Origin: Nipponacmea schrenckii
Taxonomy: Eukaryota > Mollusca > Gastropoda > Lottiidae
Assembly (NCBI GenBank): GCA_030562195.1
Contig: JAUJPP010000005.1
Location: 620,001-684,000 of the forward strand
Direction of reading: 5' to 3'
Length of the DNA: 64,000 bases
The stretch's first letter is position 1, and each line of letters starts with the position of its first letter. Position numbers and translations under genes: made by a program. The notes under the pieces are model-generated. The model was not told the origin of the DNA. It did not search any database and saw nothing but the letters and a program-made list of their open reading frames with translations. Below are positions 36,701 to 49,257 of the stretch, one piece after another.

Positions 36701-39700
36701 ATGATTTATCAACTAATTACTTATTAAGAATTTAAACAATCCTTTCCTTTTACTTTGACTTCTGGATCGAACTACCTCTATACCGTCTTTCGGTGCTGAG
36801 TCTTATATTAAATTTAACCAAATTTAAGGTAATAATAATCATATTCTTCTTAATTTTGCATACAAGACTCTAACTATTATACAATCTCTGATGGATCAAT
36901 ATTTCAGTTGACCCGACAGTTGCAAATGATAAGGATATAAAATAAATGTATTTCTCACCCAAATAGTCAGAGAGAGCCTTCAAATCTCCATACATCAGGT
37001 GAACATTTTCCTCTTGAGTGTGACGCCCGACCCCTTGGGCCCAGCCCTGATTATAGATTGATCTTTTCATAAGAGGGTATAACCAGGTACTAAATAATCC
37101 CAAGGCTGGTGGATCTAGTTGGTGGAAATCATGATACCACCTCGACATAACCATCGTCCTATAGGGATAGAAAAAAACTTGTTGATGATGTTAATAATTA
37201 AGTAGCATTTCATAAAAAAATATAAAAATATTAATGTTGAATTATAACTTGTCTATATTAATGTTATATTATAACTTGTCTATATTAATGTTATATTATA
37301 ACTTGTCTATATTAATGTTAAATTATAACTTGTCTATATTAATGTTAAATTATAACTTGTCTATATTAATGTTGAATTATAACTTGTCTATATTAATGTT
37401 ATAGTGTAACTTGTCTATATTAATGTTATATTATAAATTGTCTATACTAATGTTAAATTATAACTTGTCTATATTAATGTTATATTATAACTTGTCTATA
37501 TTAATGTTATAGTATAACTTGTCTATATTAATGTTAAATTATAACTTGTCTATATTAATGTTAAATTATAACTTATCTATATTAATGTTATAGTATAACT
37601 TGTCTATATTAATGTTATAGTATAACTTGTCTATATTAATGTTATAGTATAACTTGTCTATATTAATGTTAAATTATAACTTATCTATATTAATGTTATA
37701 GTATAACTTGTCTATATTAATGTTATAGTATAACTTGTCTATATTAATGTTATATTATAAATTGTCTATATTAATGTTATATTATAAATTGTGTATATTA
37801 ATGTTATATTATAACTTGTCTATATTAATGTTATAGTGTAACTTGTCTATATTAATGTTAAATTATAACTTGTCTATATTAATGTTATATTATAACTTGT
37901 CTATATTAATGTTATATTATAACTTGTCTATATTAATGTTAAATTATAACTTGTCTATATTAATGTTATATTATAACTTGTCTATATTAATGTTATATTA
38001 TAACTTGTCTATATTAATGTTAAATTATAACTTGTCTATATTAATGTTATATTATAACTTGTCTATATTAATGTTATATTATAACTTGTCTATATTAACG
38101 TTTTATTATAACTTGTCTATATTAATGTTATATTATAACTTGTCTATATTAATGTTAAATTATAACTTGTCTATATTAATGTTATATTATAACATTTCAA
38201 TATTAATGTTGAATTATAACTTGTCTATATTAATGTTATATTATAACTTGTCTATATTAATGTTAAATTGTGATTTATAAATAACGTACCAATACAAGTG
38301 TTCGTCAACCATTTTACAGAAAGCACGACCTATGGCTTGTTGTTCGACGGAGAGGGAAATGTTTAAATCTACACAGTAGTTTTTATTTAGATATTCTATA
38401 ATAAAACCAGAATCAGCCACACACTCCCCATTCAACTCAATCCATGGAGTCTTCTTCTTACTCGACTGTTTCATAGTTTCATTATTCTATAAGACAATGA
38501 TAGCATCTCTTTAATGGTAGCATTTCTTTAATGGCAGCATTTCTTTAATGGAAAGTGACGACAGTCATAGACTAGGATTTGGTCGATACATATAGTATAT
38601 AACTAACCCCAGCTCTGAGATTTAAAAACCAGCAAAATTACTGTTACTTCCATTTCACCCTTTCTAATTTTATTTTCATATTTAGTTTAATAATAACGGA
38701 CGAGGGGGCTATGTTTAATAATAACGGACGAGGGGGCTATGTTTAATAATAACGGACGAGGGGGCTATCGGGTGTAGAAATAGTAAGGTATAAGGAAAAA
38801 AGTACACTTACTATATATGGAATATTGGCCATTCTAAGATAGGTTTCTAACTTGACACCAAATGGTGTAAGAGTAAAATCCCAGTCGCCACGCCCAATCT
38901 GATGTAAAATAACTATATCTTTCGGCCATTCCTTTCTTTTCTTTCTACAAAATAAACGATGATGCTGTTGAGTTAAATACAAACTAAGAAATCCTTAGAC
39001 GAGTGGTTCTGTAATATGAAATTTATGAAATGAGTTGACAGATGAAATTTTAGCTACAAACTAAAATAAACTAAAATTCCAATAAACAGATTTTTTTTAC
39101 AAATGATCCATAATAAATCTTAGTGAACTGAATCCATCAGTGACCTGCAACGTATCCACTTGTTAAAGTATCTCTTCCATGGAGCCACTATATTCCACGA
39201 GAATGGAGATCATAAAATATATCAACGAGAGCCACTCATGGAACAAAGTGAGAATTTGCTAACGTTGGAATCTATAAAGAATTCTGAAAAATCAATCGTC
39301 TCAGCTATTTTGGTCACACGCAAGAGCAGCGGGCCTCGATAAATGTACGCACGCGCTTGCAGCCCAAAAATTATGAATGTGAAAAAAATATTTTAAAGCC
39401 ACAAAATTCTGATTGTGAAAAACATTCTAGTTATTTTTTTGTTTCACAAAGACAATTCTGTGCCTGCAAGTCCGATTGCATTTCTTTTCTGGAATTGTGA
39501 ATAATTTATAAGCAAAACTCCCCTTGTTTGGGTCTATTGGTCTATTCTATAAATAGAAGTAAAAAAGCAATAATTTAGCGCGCGAAAGTCACACGTTACA
39601 CTCGTGTTCAGAAAGCCCAATTCCAACACACAACAATTACCGAAGAAAGGGCGGAAATGGAAATGCATATAGCCAGCTATAAACGGTCCAGATGTTGTTC

Positions 39701-42700
39701 ATTCTGATAGCATAATTCGTTGCGCGATACGGAAATATTGGGGGTCTAAATCATGGCAGTTTGTAAGAAAGTCAGAACATATTAAAGATTTAATGAAGTC
39801 AAAGGTCATTGACAGTTTCTTTCACACAAAACAAGACCCCCCCTTTATCTAATTATAAGTAAGCTGTACCCATACCAGTAATATGAAATTGTGCATTATA
39901 TATGTTATTGTTTTTGATGTCAACTTTGTTATCTTTATTTTTATAAATTGTATTGCAATCATTTCGCATGCTTGTGTCATTTTACGACCGTTATTGTCGA
40001 CGGAATCTTAACTTGTCTCTCTTTATATAACTGAATGGAGGTTTGGTTCCGTAAGCAGCGTCAAGATTGCCCATTATTATATTATGTGACACTTGCTAAC
40101 TAGCTCAAGGGGATTAGTGGAAATTGCCGATCGGTAATCAAACTTAGTAAATGTTGGGTTGTTTGGCAACATTAAAAATGTACGTAAGTTGATTACTTTA
40201 TCATTTAAGATGAAACAAGTGACGTGTGGTCAAGAAATATTTATCTTTATACCCCAAACCATGGCGTTCCTCCCGCAGGCACAAACTATTCTGAACAGCC
40301 GTGCGCAGGCACAAAAAATATTATCAAGGCCTGAAGAGCAGTCAAAAGTGGTTAATCGGAAGTTACAGATAACCTGTGGCAAACGGTGCTTGATTAAGTC
40401 CCGTCCAACCACCCAAACATCTAGATGTCAAACTTTTAGAACAGTTAAGGGACTCATACTTGTCGGTTTGGTGTATAGTTTTAATAAATTTGAGCGAACA
40501 AAACCAATATTAAATTACGCAAACATACTTTACAATACAAATTTACAGGATAATGATCCCCGAGATTGTAAGGCGGTATCTAAACTACAAATTTACAGGA
40601 TAATGATCCCCCAGATTGTAAAGGCGGTATCTAAACTACAAATTTACAGGATAATGATCCCCGAGATTGTAAGGCGGTATCTAAACTACAAATTTACAGG
40701 ATAATGATCCCCGAGATTGTAAGGCGGTATCTAAACTATAAATTTACAGGATAATGATCGCCGAGATTGTAAGGCGGTATCTAAACTACAAATTTACAGG
40801 ATAATGATCCCCCAGATTGTAAGGCGGTATCTAAACTACAAGTTTACAGGATAATGATCCCCGAGATTGTAAGGCGGTATCTAAACTATAAATTTACAGG
40901 ATAATGATCGCCGAGATTGTAAGGCGGTATCTAAACTACAAATTTACAGGATAATGATCCCCGAGATTGTAAAGGCGGTATCTAAACCACATATATACAC
41001 GGTAATGATCCCCGAGATTGTAAGGCGGTACCTAAACTACAAATTTACAGGATAATGATCCCCGAGATTGTAAGGCGTTATCTAAACTACAAATTTACAG
41101 GATAATGATCCCCGAGATTGTAAGGCGGTATCTAAACTACAAATTTACAGGATAATGATCGCCGAGATTGTAAGGCGGTATCTAAACTATAAATTTACAG
41201 GATAATGATCGCCGAGATTATAAGGCGGTATCTAAACTATAAATTTACAGGATAATGATCCCCGAGATTGTAAGGCGGTATCTAAACTATAAATTTACAG
41301 GATAATGATCCCCGAGATTGTAAGGCGGTATCTAAACTATAAATTTACAGGATAATGATCGCCGAGATTGTAAGGCGGTATCTAAACTATAAATTTACAG
41401 CATAATGATCGCCGAGATTGTAAGGCGGTATCTAAACTATAAATTTACAGGATAATGATCGCCGAGATTGTAAGGCGGTATCTAAACTACAAATTTACAG
41501 GATAATGATCCCCGAGATTGTAAGGCGGTATCTAAACTACAAATTTACAGGATAATGATCGCCGAGATTGTAAGGCGGTATCTAAACTATAAATTTACAG
41601 GATAATGATCGCCGAGATTGTAAGGCGGTACCTAAACTACAAATTTACAGGATAATGATCCCCGAGATTGTAAGGCGGTATCTAAACTACAAATTTACAG
41701 GATAATGATCGCCGAGATTGTAAGGCGGTATCTAAACTATAAATTTACAGGATAATGATCGCCGAGATTATAAGGCGGTATCTAAACTACAAATTTACAG
41801 GATAATGATCGCCGAGATTGTAAGGCGGTACCTAAACTACAAATTTACAGGATAATGATCCCCGAGATTGTAAGGCGTTATCTAAACTACAAATTTACAG
41901 GATAATGATCCCCGAGATTGTAAGGCGGTATCTAAACTATAAATTTACAGGATAATGATCACCGAGATTGTAAGGCGGTATCTAAACTATAAATTTACAG
42001 GATAATGATCCCCGAGATTGTAAGGCGGTATCTAAACTATAAATTTACAGGATAATGATCGCCGAGATTGTAAGGCGGTACCTAAACTACAAATTTACAG
42101 GGTAATGATCCCCGAGATTGTAAGGCGGTATCTAAACTACAAATTTACAGGATAATGATCCCCGAGATTGTAAGGCGGTATCTAAACTATAAATTTACAG
42201 GATAATGATCGCCGAGATTGTAAGGCGGTATCTAAACTACAAATTTACAGGATAATGATCCCCAAGATTGTAAGGCGGTATCTAAACTACAAATTTACAG
42301 GATAATGATCGCCGAGATTGTAAGGCGGTATCTAAACTATAAATTTACAGGATAATGATCGCCGAGATTATAAGGCGGTATCTAAACTACAAATTTACAG
42401 GATAATGATCGCCGAGATTGTAAGGCGGTACCTAAACTACAAATTTACAGGATAATGATCCCCGAGATTGTAAGGCGTTATCTAAACTACAAATTTACAG
42501 GATAATGATCCCCGAGATTGTAAGGTGGTATCTAAACTATAAATTTACAGGATAATGATCCCCGAGATTGTAAGGCGGTATCTAAACTATAAATTTACAG
42601 GATAATGATCCCCGAGATTGTAAGGCGGTATCTAAACTACAAATTTACAGGATAATGATCCCCGAGATTGTAAGGCGGTATCTAAACTATAAATTTACAG

Positions 42701-43603
42701 GATAATGATCGCCGAGATTGTAAGGCGGTACCTAAACTACAAATGTACAGGGTAATGATCCCCGAGATTGTAAGGCGGTATCTAAACTACAAATTTACAG
42801 GATAATGATCCCCGAGATTGTAAGGCGGTATCTAAACTATAAATTTACAGGATAATGATCGCCGAGATTGTAAGGCGGTACCTAAACTACAAATTTACAG
42901 GGTAATGATCCCCGAGATTGTAAGGCGGTATCTAAACTACAAATTTACAGGATAATGATCGCCGAGATTGTAAGGCGGTATCTAAACTATAAATTTACAG
43001 GATAATGATCCCCGAGATTGTAAGGCGGTATCTAAACTACAAATTTACAGGATAATGATCCCCGAGATTGTAAGGCGGTATCTAAACTACAAATTTACAG
43101 GATAATGATCCCCGAGATTGTAAGGCGGTATCTAAACTATAAATTTACAGGATAATGATCGCCGAGATTGTAAGGCGGTACCTAAACTACAAATTTACAG
43201 GGTAATGATCCCCGAGATTGTAAGGCGGTATCTAAACTACAAATTTACAGGATAATGATCCCCGAGATTGTAAGGCGGTATCTAAACTATAAATTTACAG
43301 GATAATGATCCCCGAGATTGTAAGGCGGTATCTAAACTACAAATTTTCCATCGATGTAGTCGCTATTTTAGTCTATCTCTCAAAAGCTGCAATCCTAAAA
43401 CTGTTTTCGAACTGTGTACGAACATCCCTTATGGTGTAAGGTTTGGACCTGAGAAAACAGAGATCGCTTGGAAACTGTACCTACCCGAAATGTTTATAAA
43501 TAATAGCTCCACCTATAACAATAGAGGCACCTGCCACCACAACCCATTTCTGATTTTCATTCCAAAGGTTATAATACCACTGACTGACATCTTCTAATTT
43601 CAT
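33691..43603 (-). CDS. FAXC: Failed axon connections (FAXC) homologue, complete coding region
   Basis: Six exons on the minus strand (43603-43485, 38944-38812, 38486-38290, 37158-36959, 35297-35181, 33794-33691) join to 290 codons including TGA, with all phases matching and GT-AG junctions. The N-terminus has one hydrophobic segment (about residues 19-37, VVVAGASIVIGGAIIY). Next comes a thioredoxin-like GST N-domain with LTPFGVKLETYLRMANIPY and TPWIELNGECVADS, then a GST/metaxin-like C-domain with GWAQGVGRHTQEE, DLKALSDYLG and RYLFGDQPCEVDC, and a C-terminal FPNLRDYCFRIKKAFWP. These are hallmarks of the Fax/FAXC family, a membrane-anchored GST-fold group related to metaxins and named from Drosophila axon development. 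Enzymatic activity is unproven for the family. The length (289 aa) is shorter than vertebrate FAXC (about 400), mainly at the termini. Convergent with Sulf. Confidence 0.94.
33876..35080 (-). repeat. 30-bp tandem array in FAXC intron 5
   Basis: About 40 copies of a 30-bp unit. On the FAXC sense strand it reads AGTGTTTAAGGTGAGATATC then AGATGTTACC. Each unit thus carries AAG|GTGAGA, close to the ideal 5' splice site. The unit length is a multiple of three, leaving an uninterrupted minus-strand frame of 397 codons (MLPVFKVRYQ repeated). It starts about 100 nt after the exon 5 donor. Confidence 0.97.
35181..35297 (-). CDS. FAXC: FAXC exon 5
   Basis: 117 nt between TTTTTTTGTAG and CATG|GTAAGT. 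In the third frame of this strand it encodes KKRYLFGDQPCEVDCVVFGQ then LSQFCWHMPNLHGEKLLH. RYLFGDxPxxxDCxxFGxLxQ is the family signature. A longer open frame in another register (35094-35279) is a shadow. Phase 1 in and 1 out. Confidence 0.95.
35388..36648. repeat. 40-bp tandem array in FAXC intron 4
   Basis: About 31 copies of a 40-bp unit: ACCATGTTACTGTTGACTAT then AATAATCTATTGTGGTAAAG. Variant bases (ACCAAG/ACCATG, AATCAT/AATAAT) occur in runs. On the sense strand each unit has ATTATTATAG and CAACAG, acceptor-like strings. It lies 310 nt after the exon 4 donor and about 90 nt before exon 5. Confidence 0.97.
36649..36958. other. FAXC intron 4, donor-proximal unique part
   Basis: About 310 bp of AT-rich intron beginning with the donor G|GTGAGA. 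Nothing further was recognised. Confidence 0.6.
36959..37158 (-). CDS. FAXC: FAXC exon 4
   Basis: 200 nt from CTATCCCTATAG to TTGG|GTGAGA, phase 2 in and phase 1 out. It encodes TMVMSRWYHDFHQLDPPALG, then LFSTWLYPLMKRSIYNQGWA, then QGVGRHTQEE and DLKALSDYLG. The GxGRHxxEE motif followed by DLxALSxxLG is diagnostic of Fax-type GST C-domains. Confidence 0.95.
37229..38272. repeat. 27-bp tandem array in FAXC intron 3
   Basis: About 39 copies of a 27-bp unit TATTAATGTTATATTATAAC plus TTGTCTA, with alternations AAATTATAAC and TAGTATAAC. It begins about 17 nt after the exon 3 donor and ends about 70 nt before exon 4. An open plus-strand frame (37843-38280) is a by-product. Confidence 0.97.
38290..38486 (-). 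CDS. FAXC: FAXC exon 3
   Basis: 197 nt from TTGTCTTATAG to TATTG|GTACGT, phase 0 in and phase 2 out. It encodes NNETMKQSSKKKTPWIELNG, then ECVADSGFIIEYLNKNYCVD and ending AIGRAFCKMVDEHLYW. TPWIExNGExxxDS and the RAxxxMxxEHLYW helix are family features. Confidence 0.95.
38509..38552. repeat. 18-bp short tandem repeat in FAXC intron 2
   Basis: About 2.5 copies of TTTAATGGTAGCATTTCT next to the 3' end of the short intron 2. Confidence 0.8.
38685..38768. repeat. Three identical 28-bp repeats in FAXC intron 2
   Basis: Three exact copies of GTTTAATAATAACGGACGAG plus GGGGCTAT, starting 43 nt after the exon 2 donor. Small enough to look like an array at an early stage. Confidence 0.95.
38812..38944 (-). 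CDS. FAXC: FAXC exon 2
   Basis: 133 nt from TATTTTGTAG to ATA|GTAAGT, phase 2 in and phase 0 out. It encodes KKRKEWPKDIVILHQIGRGD then WDFTLTPFGVKLETYLRMAN and IPYI. This is the GST N-domain start of Fax proteins (VILHQ...L(S/T)PFxxKLETYLRMA). Confidence 0.96.
38945..40536. other. FAXC intron 1, acceptor-proximal unique part
   Basis: About 1.6 kb with no exon recognised. A somewhat CpG-richer patch lies at about 39325-39660 (ACGCACGCGC, TAGCGCGCGAAAG). It might be regulatory, but no specific site can be defended. Confidence 0.5.
40537..43346. repeat. 50-bp tandem array in FAXC intron 1
   Basis: About 56 copies of a 50-bp unit: AAATTTACAGGATAATGATC, CCCGAGATTGTAAGGCGGTA, TCTAAACTAC. Variants GCCGAG/CCCGAG, ACTAT/ACTAC and GGTACC/GGTATC recur in ordered blocks, which shows multi-unit duplication. 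It starts about 140 nt after the exon 1 donor. Confidence 0.97.
43485..43603 (-). CDS. FAXC: FAXC exon 1 (start codon, membrane segment)
   Basis: 119 coding nt from ATG at 43603 to TTCGG|GTAGGT, phase 2 out. It encodes MKLEDVSQWYYNLWNENQKW then VVVAGASIVIGGAIIYKHF. The hydrophobic stretch is a likely membrane anchor, as in other Fax proteins. Upstream, TATCTTCACAG ends at 43613, so this may be the second exon with a 9-nt leader and a 5' UTR intron that would hold the following 10-kb array (inference). Confidence 0.85.
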
Positions 43604-46600
43604 TCTGTGCTACTGTGAAGATAACAAACATCAAATAATATTAATAACCAAGATTGTATATCGCAGTGATAAACAAACATCAAATAATATTAATAAGCCA
43701 GCACCAAGATTGTATATCGCAATGATAAACAAACATCAAATAATATTAATAAGCCAGCACCAAGATTGTATATCGCAATGATAAACAAACATCAAATAAT
43801 ATTAATAAGCCAGCCCCAAAGATTGTATTTTGAAATGATAAACAAAATCAAAAAATATTAAAAAGCCAGCACCAACATTGTATATCGCAATGATAAACAA
43901 ACATCAAATAATATTAATAAGCCAGCACCAAGATTGTATATCGCAATGATAAACAAACATCAAATAAATTAATAAGCCAGCCCCAAAGATTGTATTTTCC
44001 AATGATAAACAAACATAAAATAATATTAAAAAGCCAGCCCCAAGTTTGTATATCGCAATGATAAACAAACATCAAAAAATATTAAAAAACCAGCCCCCAA
44101 GATTGTATATCGCAATGATAAACAAACATCAAATAATATTAATAAGCCAGCACCAAGATTGTATATCGCAATGATAAACAAACATCAAAAAATTTAAAAA
44201 ACCAGCACCAAGATTGTATATCGCAATGATAAACAAACATCAAAAAATTTTAATAAGCCAGCACCAAGATTGTATATCCAATGATAAACAAACTTTAAAT
44301 AAGATTAATAAGCCAGCCCCAAGATTGTATATCGAAATGATAAACAAACATAAAATAATATTAATAAGCCAGCACCAAGATTGTATATCGAAATGATAAA
44401 CAAACATCAAAAAATTTTAAAAAACCAGCCCCCAAGATTGTATATCGCAATGATAAACAAACATCAAATAATATTAATAAGCCAGCCCCAAAGATTGTAT
44501 ATCGCAATGATAAACAAACATCAAATAATTTTAATAAGCCGCACCAAGATTGTATATCGCAATGATAAACAAACATCAAATAGTATTAATAAGCCAGCCC
44601 CAAAGATTGTAAATCCAATGATAAACAAACTTTAAATAAATTAATAAGCCAGCACCAAGATTGTATATCGAAATGATAAACAAACATCAAGTAATATTAA
44701 TAAGCCAGCCCCAAAGATTGTATATCGAAATGATAAACAAACATCAAAAAATTTTTAATAAGCCAGCACCAAGATTGTATATCGCAATGATAAACAAACA
44801 TAAAATAATATTAATAAGCCAGCACCATGTTTGTATATCGCAATGATAAACAAACATCAAATAATATTAATAAGCCGCACAAAGATTGTATATCGCAGTG
44901 ATAAACAAACATCAAGTAATATTAATAAGCCAGCTCCAAGATTGTATATCGCAATGATAAACAAACATCAAATAATATTAATAAGCCAGCACCATGATTG
45001 TAAATCGCAATGATACACAAACATCAAATAATATTAATAAGCCAGCACCAAGATTGTATATCGCATTGATAAACAAACATCAAATAGTATTAATAAGCCA
45101 GCACCAAGATTGTATATCGCAATGATAAACAAACATCAAATAATATTAATAAGCCAGCACCAAGATTGTATATCGCAATGATAAACAAACATCAAATAAT
45201 ATTAATAAGCCAGCACCAAGATTGTATATCGCAATGATAAACAAACATCAAATAAAAATATTAATAAGCCATCACCAAGATTGTATATCGCAATGATAAA
45301 CAAACATCAAATAATATTAATAAGCCAGCACCATGATTGTATATCGCAATGATAAACAAACATCAAGTAATATTAATAAGCCAGCACCAAGATTGTATAT
45401 CGCAATGATAAACAAACATCAAATAATATTAATAAGCCAGCACCATGATTGTATATCGCAATGATAAACAAACATTAAATAATATTAATAAGCCAGCACC
45501 AAGATTGTATATTGCAGTGATAAACAAACATCAAATAATATTAATAAGCCAGCACAAATATTGTATATCGCAATGATAAACAAACATCAAATAATATTAA
45601 TAAGCCAGCACCAAGATTGTATATCGCAATGATAAACAAACATCAAATAATATTAATAAGCCAGCACCATGATTGTATATTACAATGATAAACAAACATC
45701 AAGTAATATTAATACGCCAGCACAATGTTTGTATATCGCAATGATAAACAAACATCAAGTAATATTAATAAGCCAGCACCAAGATTGTATATCGCAATGA
45801 TAAACAAACATCAAATAATATTAATAAGCCAGCACCAAGATTGTATATCGCAATGATAAACAAACATCAAGTAATATTAATAAGCCAGCACCAAGATTGT
45901 ATATCGCAATGATAAACAAACATCAAATAATATTAATAAGCCAGCACCATGATTGTATATCGCAATGATAAACAAACATCAAATAATATTAATAAGCCAG
46001 CACCAAGATTGTATATTGCAGTGATAAACAAACATCAAATAATATTAATAAGCCAGCACAAATATTGTATATCGCAATGATAAACAAACATCAAATAATA
46101 TTAATAAGCCAGCACCAAGATTGTATATCGCAATGATAAACAAACATCAAATAATATTAATAAGCCAGCACCATGATTGTATATTACAATGATAAACAAA
46201 CATCAAGTAATATTAATACGCCAGCACAATGTTTGTATATCGCAATGATAAACAAACATCAAGTAATATTAATAAGCCAGCACCATGATTGTATATCGCA
46301 ATGATAAACAAACATCAAATAATATTAATAAGCCAGCACCAAGATTGTATATCGCAATGATAAACAAACATCAAATAGTATTAATAAACCAGCACCAAGA
46401 TTGTATATCGCAATGATAAACAAACATCAAATAATATTAATAAGCCAGCACCAAGATTGTATATCGCAATGATAAACAAACATCAAATAAGATTAATAAG
46501 CCAGCACCAAGATTGTATATCGCAATGATAAACAAACATCAAATAATATTAATAAGCCAGCACCAAGATTGTATATCGCAATGATAAACAAACATCAAAT

Positions 46601-48381
46601 AGTATTAATAAACCAGCACCCAAGATTGTATATCGCAATGATATACAAACATCAAATAATATTAATAAGCCAGCACCAAGATTGTATATCGCAATGATAA
46701 ACAAACATCAAATAATATTAATAAGCCAGCACCAAGATTGTATATCGCAATGATAAACAAACATCAAATAGTATTAATAAGCCAGCACCAAGATTGTATA
46801 TCTCAATGATAAACAAACATTAAATAAGATTAATAAGCCAGCACCAAGATTGTATATCGCAGTGATAAACAAACATCAAGTAATATTAATAAGCCAGCAC
46901 CAAGATTGTATATCGCAGTGATAAACAAACATCAAATAATATTAATAAGCCAGCACCAAGATTGTATATCGCAATGATAAACAAACATCAAATAATATTA
47001 ATAAGCCAGCACCATGATTGTATATCGCAATGATAAACAAACATCAAATAATATTAATAAGCCTGCACCAAGATTGTATATCGCAATGATAAACAAACAT
47101 CAAATAGTATTAATAAGCCAGCACCATGATTGTAAATCGCAATGATAAACAAACATCAAATAATATTAATAAGCCAGCACCAAGATTGTATATCGCAATG
47201 ATAAACAAACATCAAGTAATATTAATAAGCCAGCACCAAGATTGTATATCGCAATGATAAACAAACATCAAATAATATTAATAAGCCAGCACCAAGATTG
47301 TATATCGCAATGATAAACAAACATCAAGTAATATTAATAAGCCAGCACCATGATGTATATCGCAATGATAAACAAACATCAAATAATATTAATAAGCCAG
47401 CACCAAGATTGTATATCGCAATGATAAACAAACATCAAATAATATTAATAAGCCAGCACCATGATTGTATATCGCAATGATAAACAAACATCAAATAATA
47501 TTAATAAGCCAGCACCAAGATTGTATATCGCAATGATAAACAAACATCAAGTAATATTAATAAGCCAGCACCAAGATTGTATATTGCAGTGATAAACAAA
47601 CATCAAATAATATTAATAAGCCAGCACCAAGATTGTATATCGCAGTGATAAACAAACATCAAATAATATTAATAAGCCAGCACCATGATTGTATATCGCA
47701 ATGATAAACAAACATCAAATAATATTAATAAGCCAGCACCAAGATTGTATATCGCAATGATAAACAAACATCAAATAATATTAATAAGCCAGCACCATGA
47801 TTGTATATCGCAATGATAAACAAACATCAAATGATATTAATAAGCCAGCACCAAGATTGTATATCGCAATGATAAACAAACATCAAATAATATTAATAAG
47901 CCAGCACCAAGATTGTATATCGCAGTGATAAACAAACATCAAATAATATTAATAAGCCAGCACCAAGATTGTATATCGCAATGATAAACAAACATCAAAT
48001 AATATTAATAAGCCAGCACCATGATTGTATATCGCAATGATAAACAAACATCAAATAATATTAATAAGCCAGCACCAAGATTGTATATCGCAATGATAAA
48101 CAAACATCAAGTAATATTAATAAGCCAGCACCAAGATTGTATATCGCAATGATAAACAAACATCAAATAATATTAATAAGCCAGCACCATGATTGTAAAT
48201 CGCAATGATACACAAACATCAAATAATATTAATAAGCCAGCACCAAGATTGTATATCGCATTGATAAACAAACATCAAATAGTATTAATAAGCCAGCACC
48301 AAGATTGTATATCGCAATGATAAACAAACATCAAATAATATTAATAAGCCAGCACCAAGATTGTATATCGCAATGATAAAC

Positions 48382-48729
<348 letters not shown>

Positions 48730-49051
48730 AGCACCAAGATTGTATATCGCAATGATAAACAAACATCAAATAATATTAATAAGCCAGCACCAAGATTGTA
48801 TATCGCAATGATAAACAAACATCAAATAAGATTAATAAGCCAGCACCAAGATTGTATATCGCAATGATAAACAAACATCAAATAATATTAATAAGCCAGC
48901 ACCAAGATTGTATATCGCAATGATAAACAAACATCAAATAGTATTAATAAACCAGCACCAAGATTGTATATCGCAATGATATACAAACATCAAATAATAT
49001 TGATAAGCCAGCACCAAGATTGTATATCGCAATGATAAACAAACATCAAAT

Positions 49052-49257
<206 letters not shown>

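Noticed and set aside
37843..38280. 145-codon SILMLYYNL repeat frame
   Set aside because: The 27-bp unit is divisible by three; antisense to FAXC intron 3.
40159..40704. 181-codon plus-strand frame entering the 50-bp array
   Set aside because: No family resemblance, ends inside repeats, antisense to FAXC intron 1.
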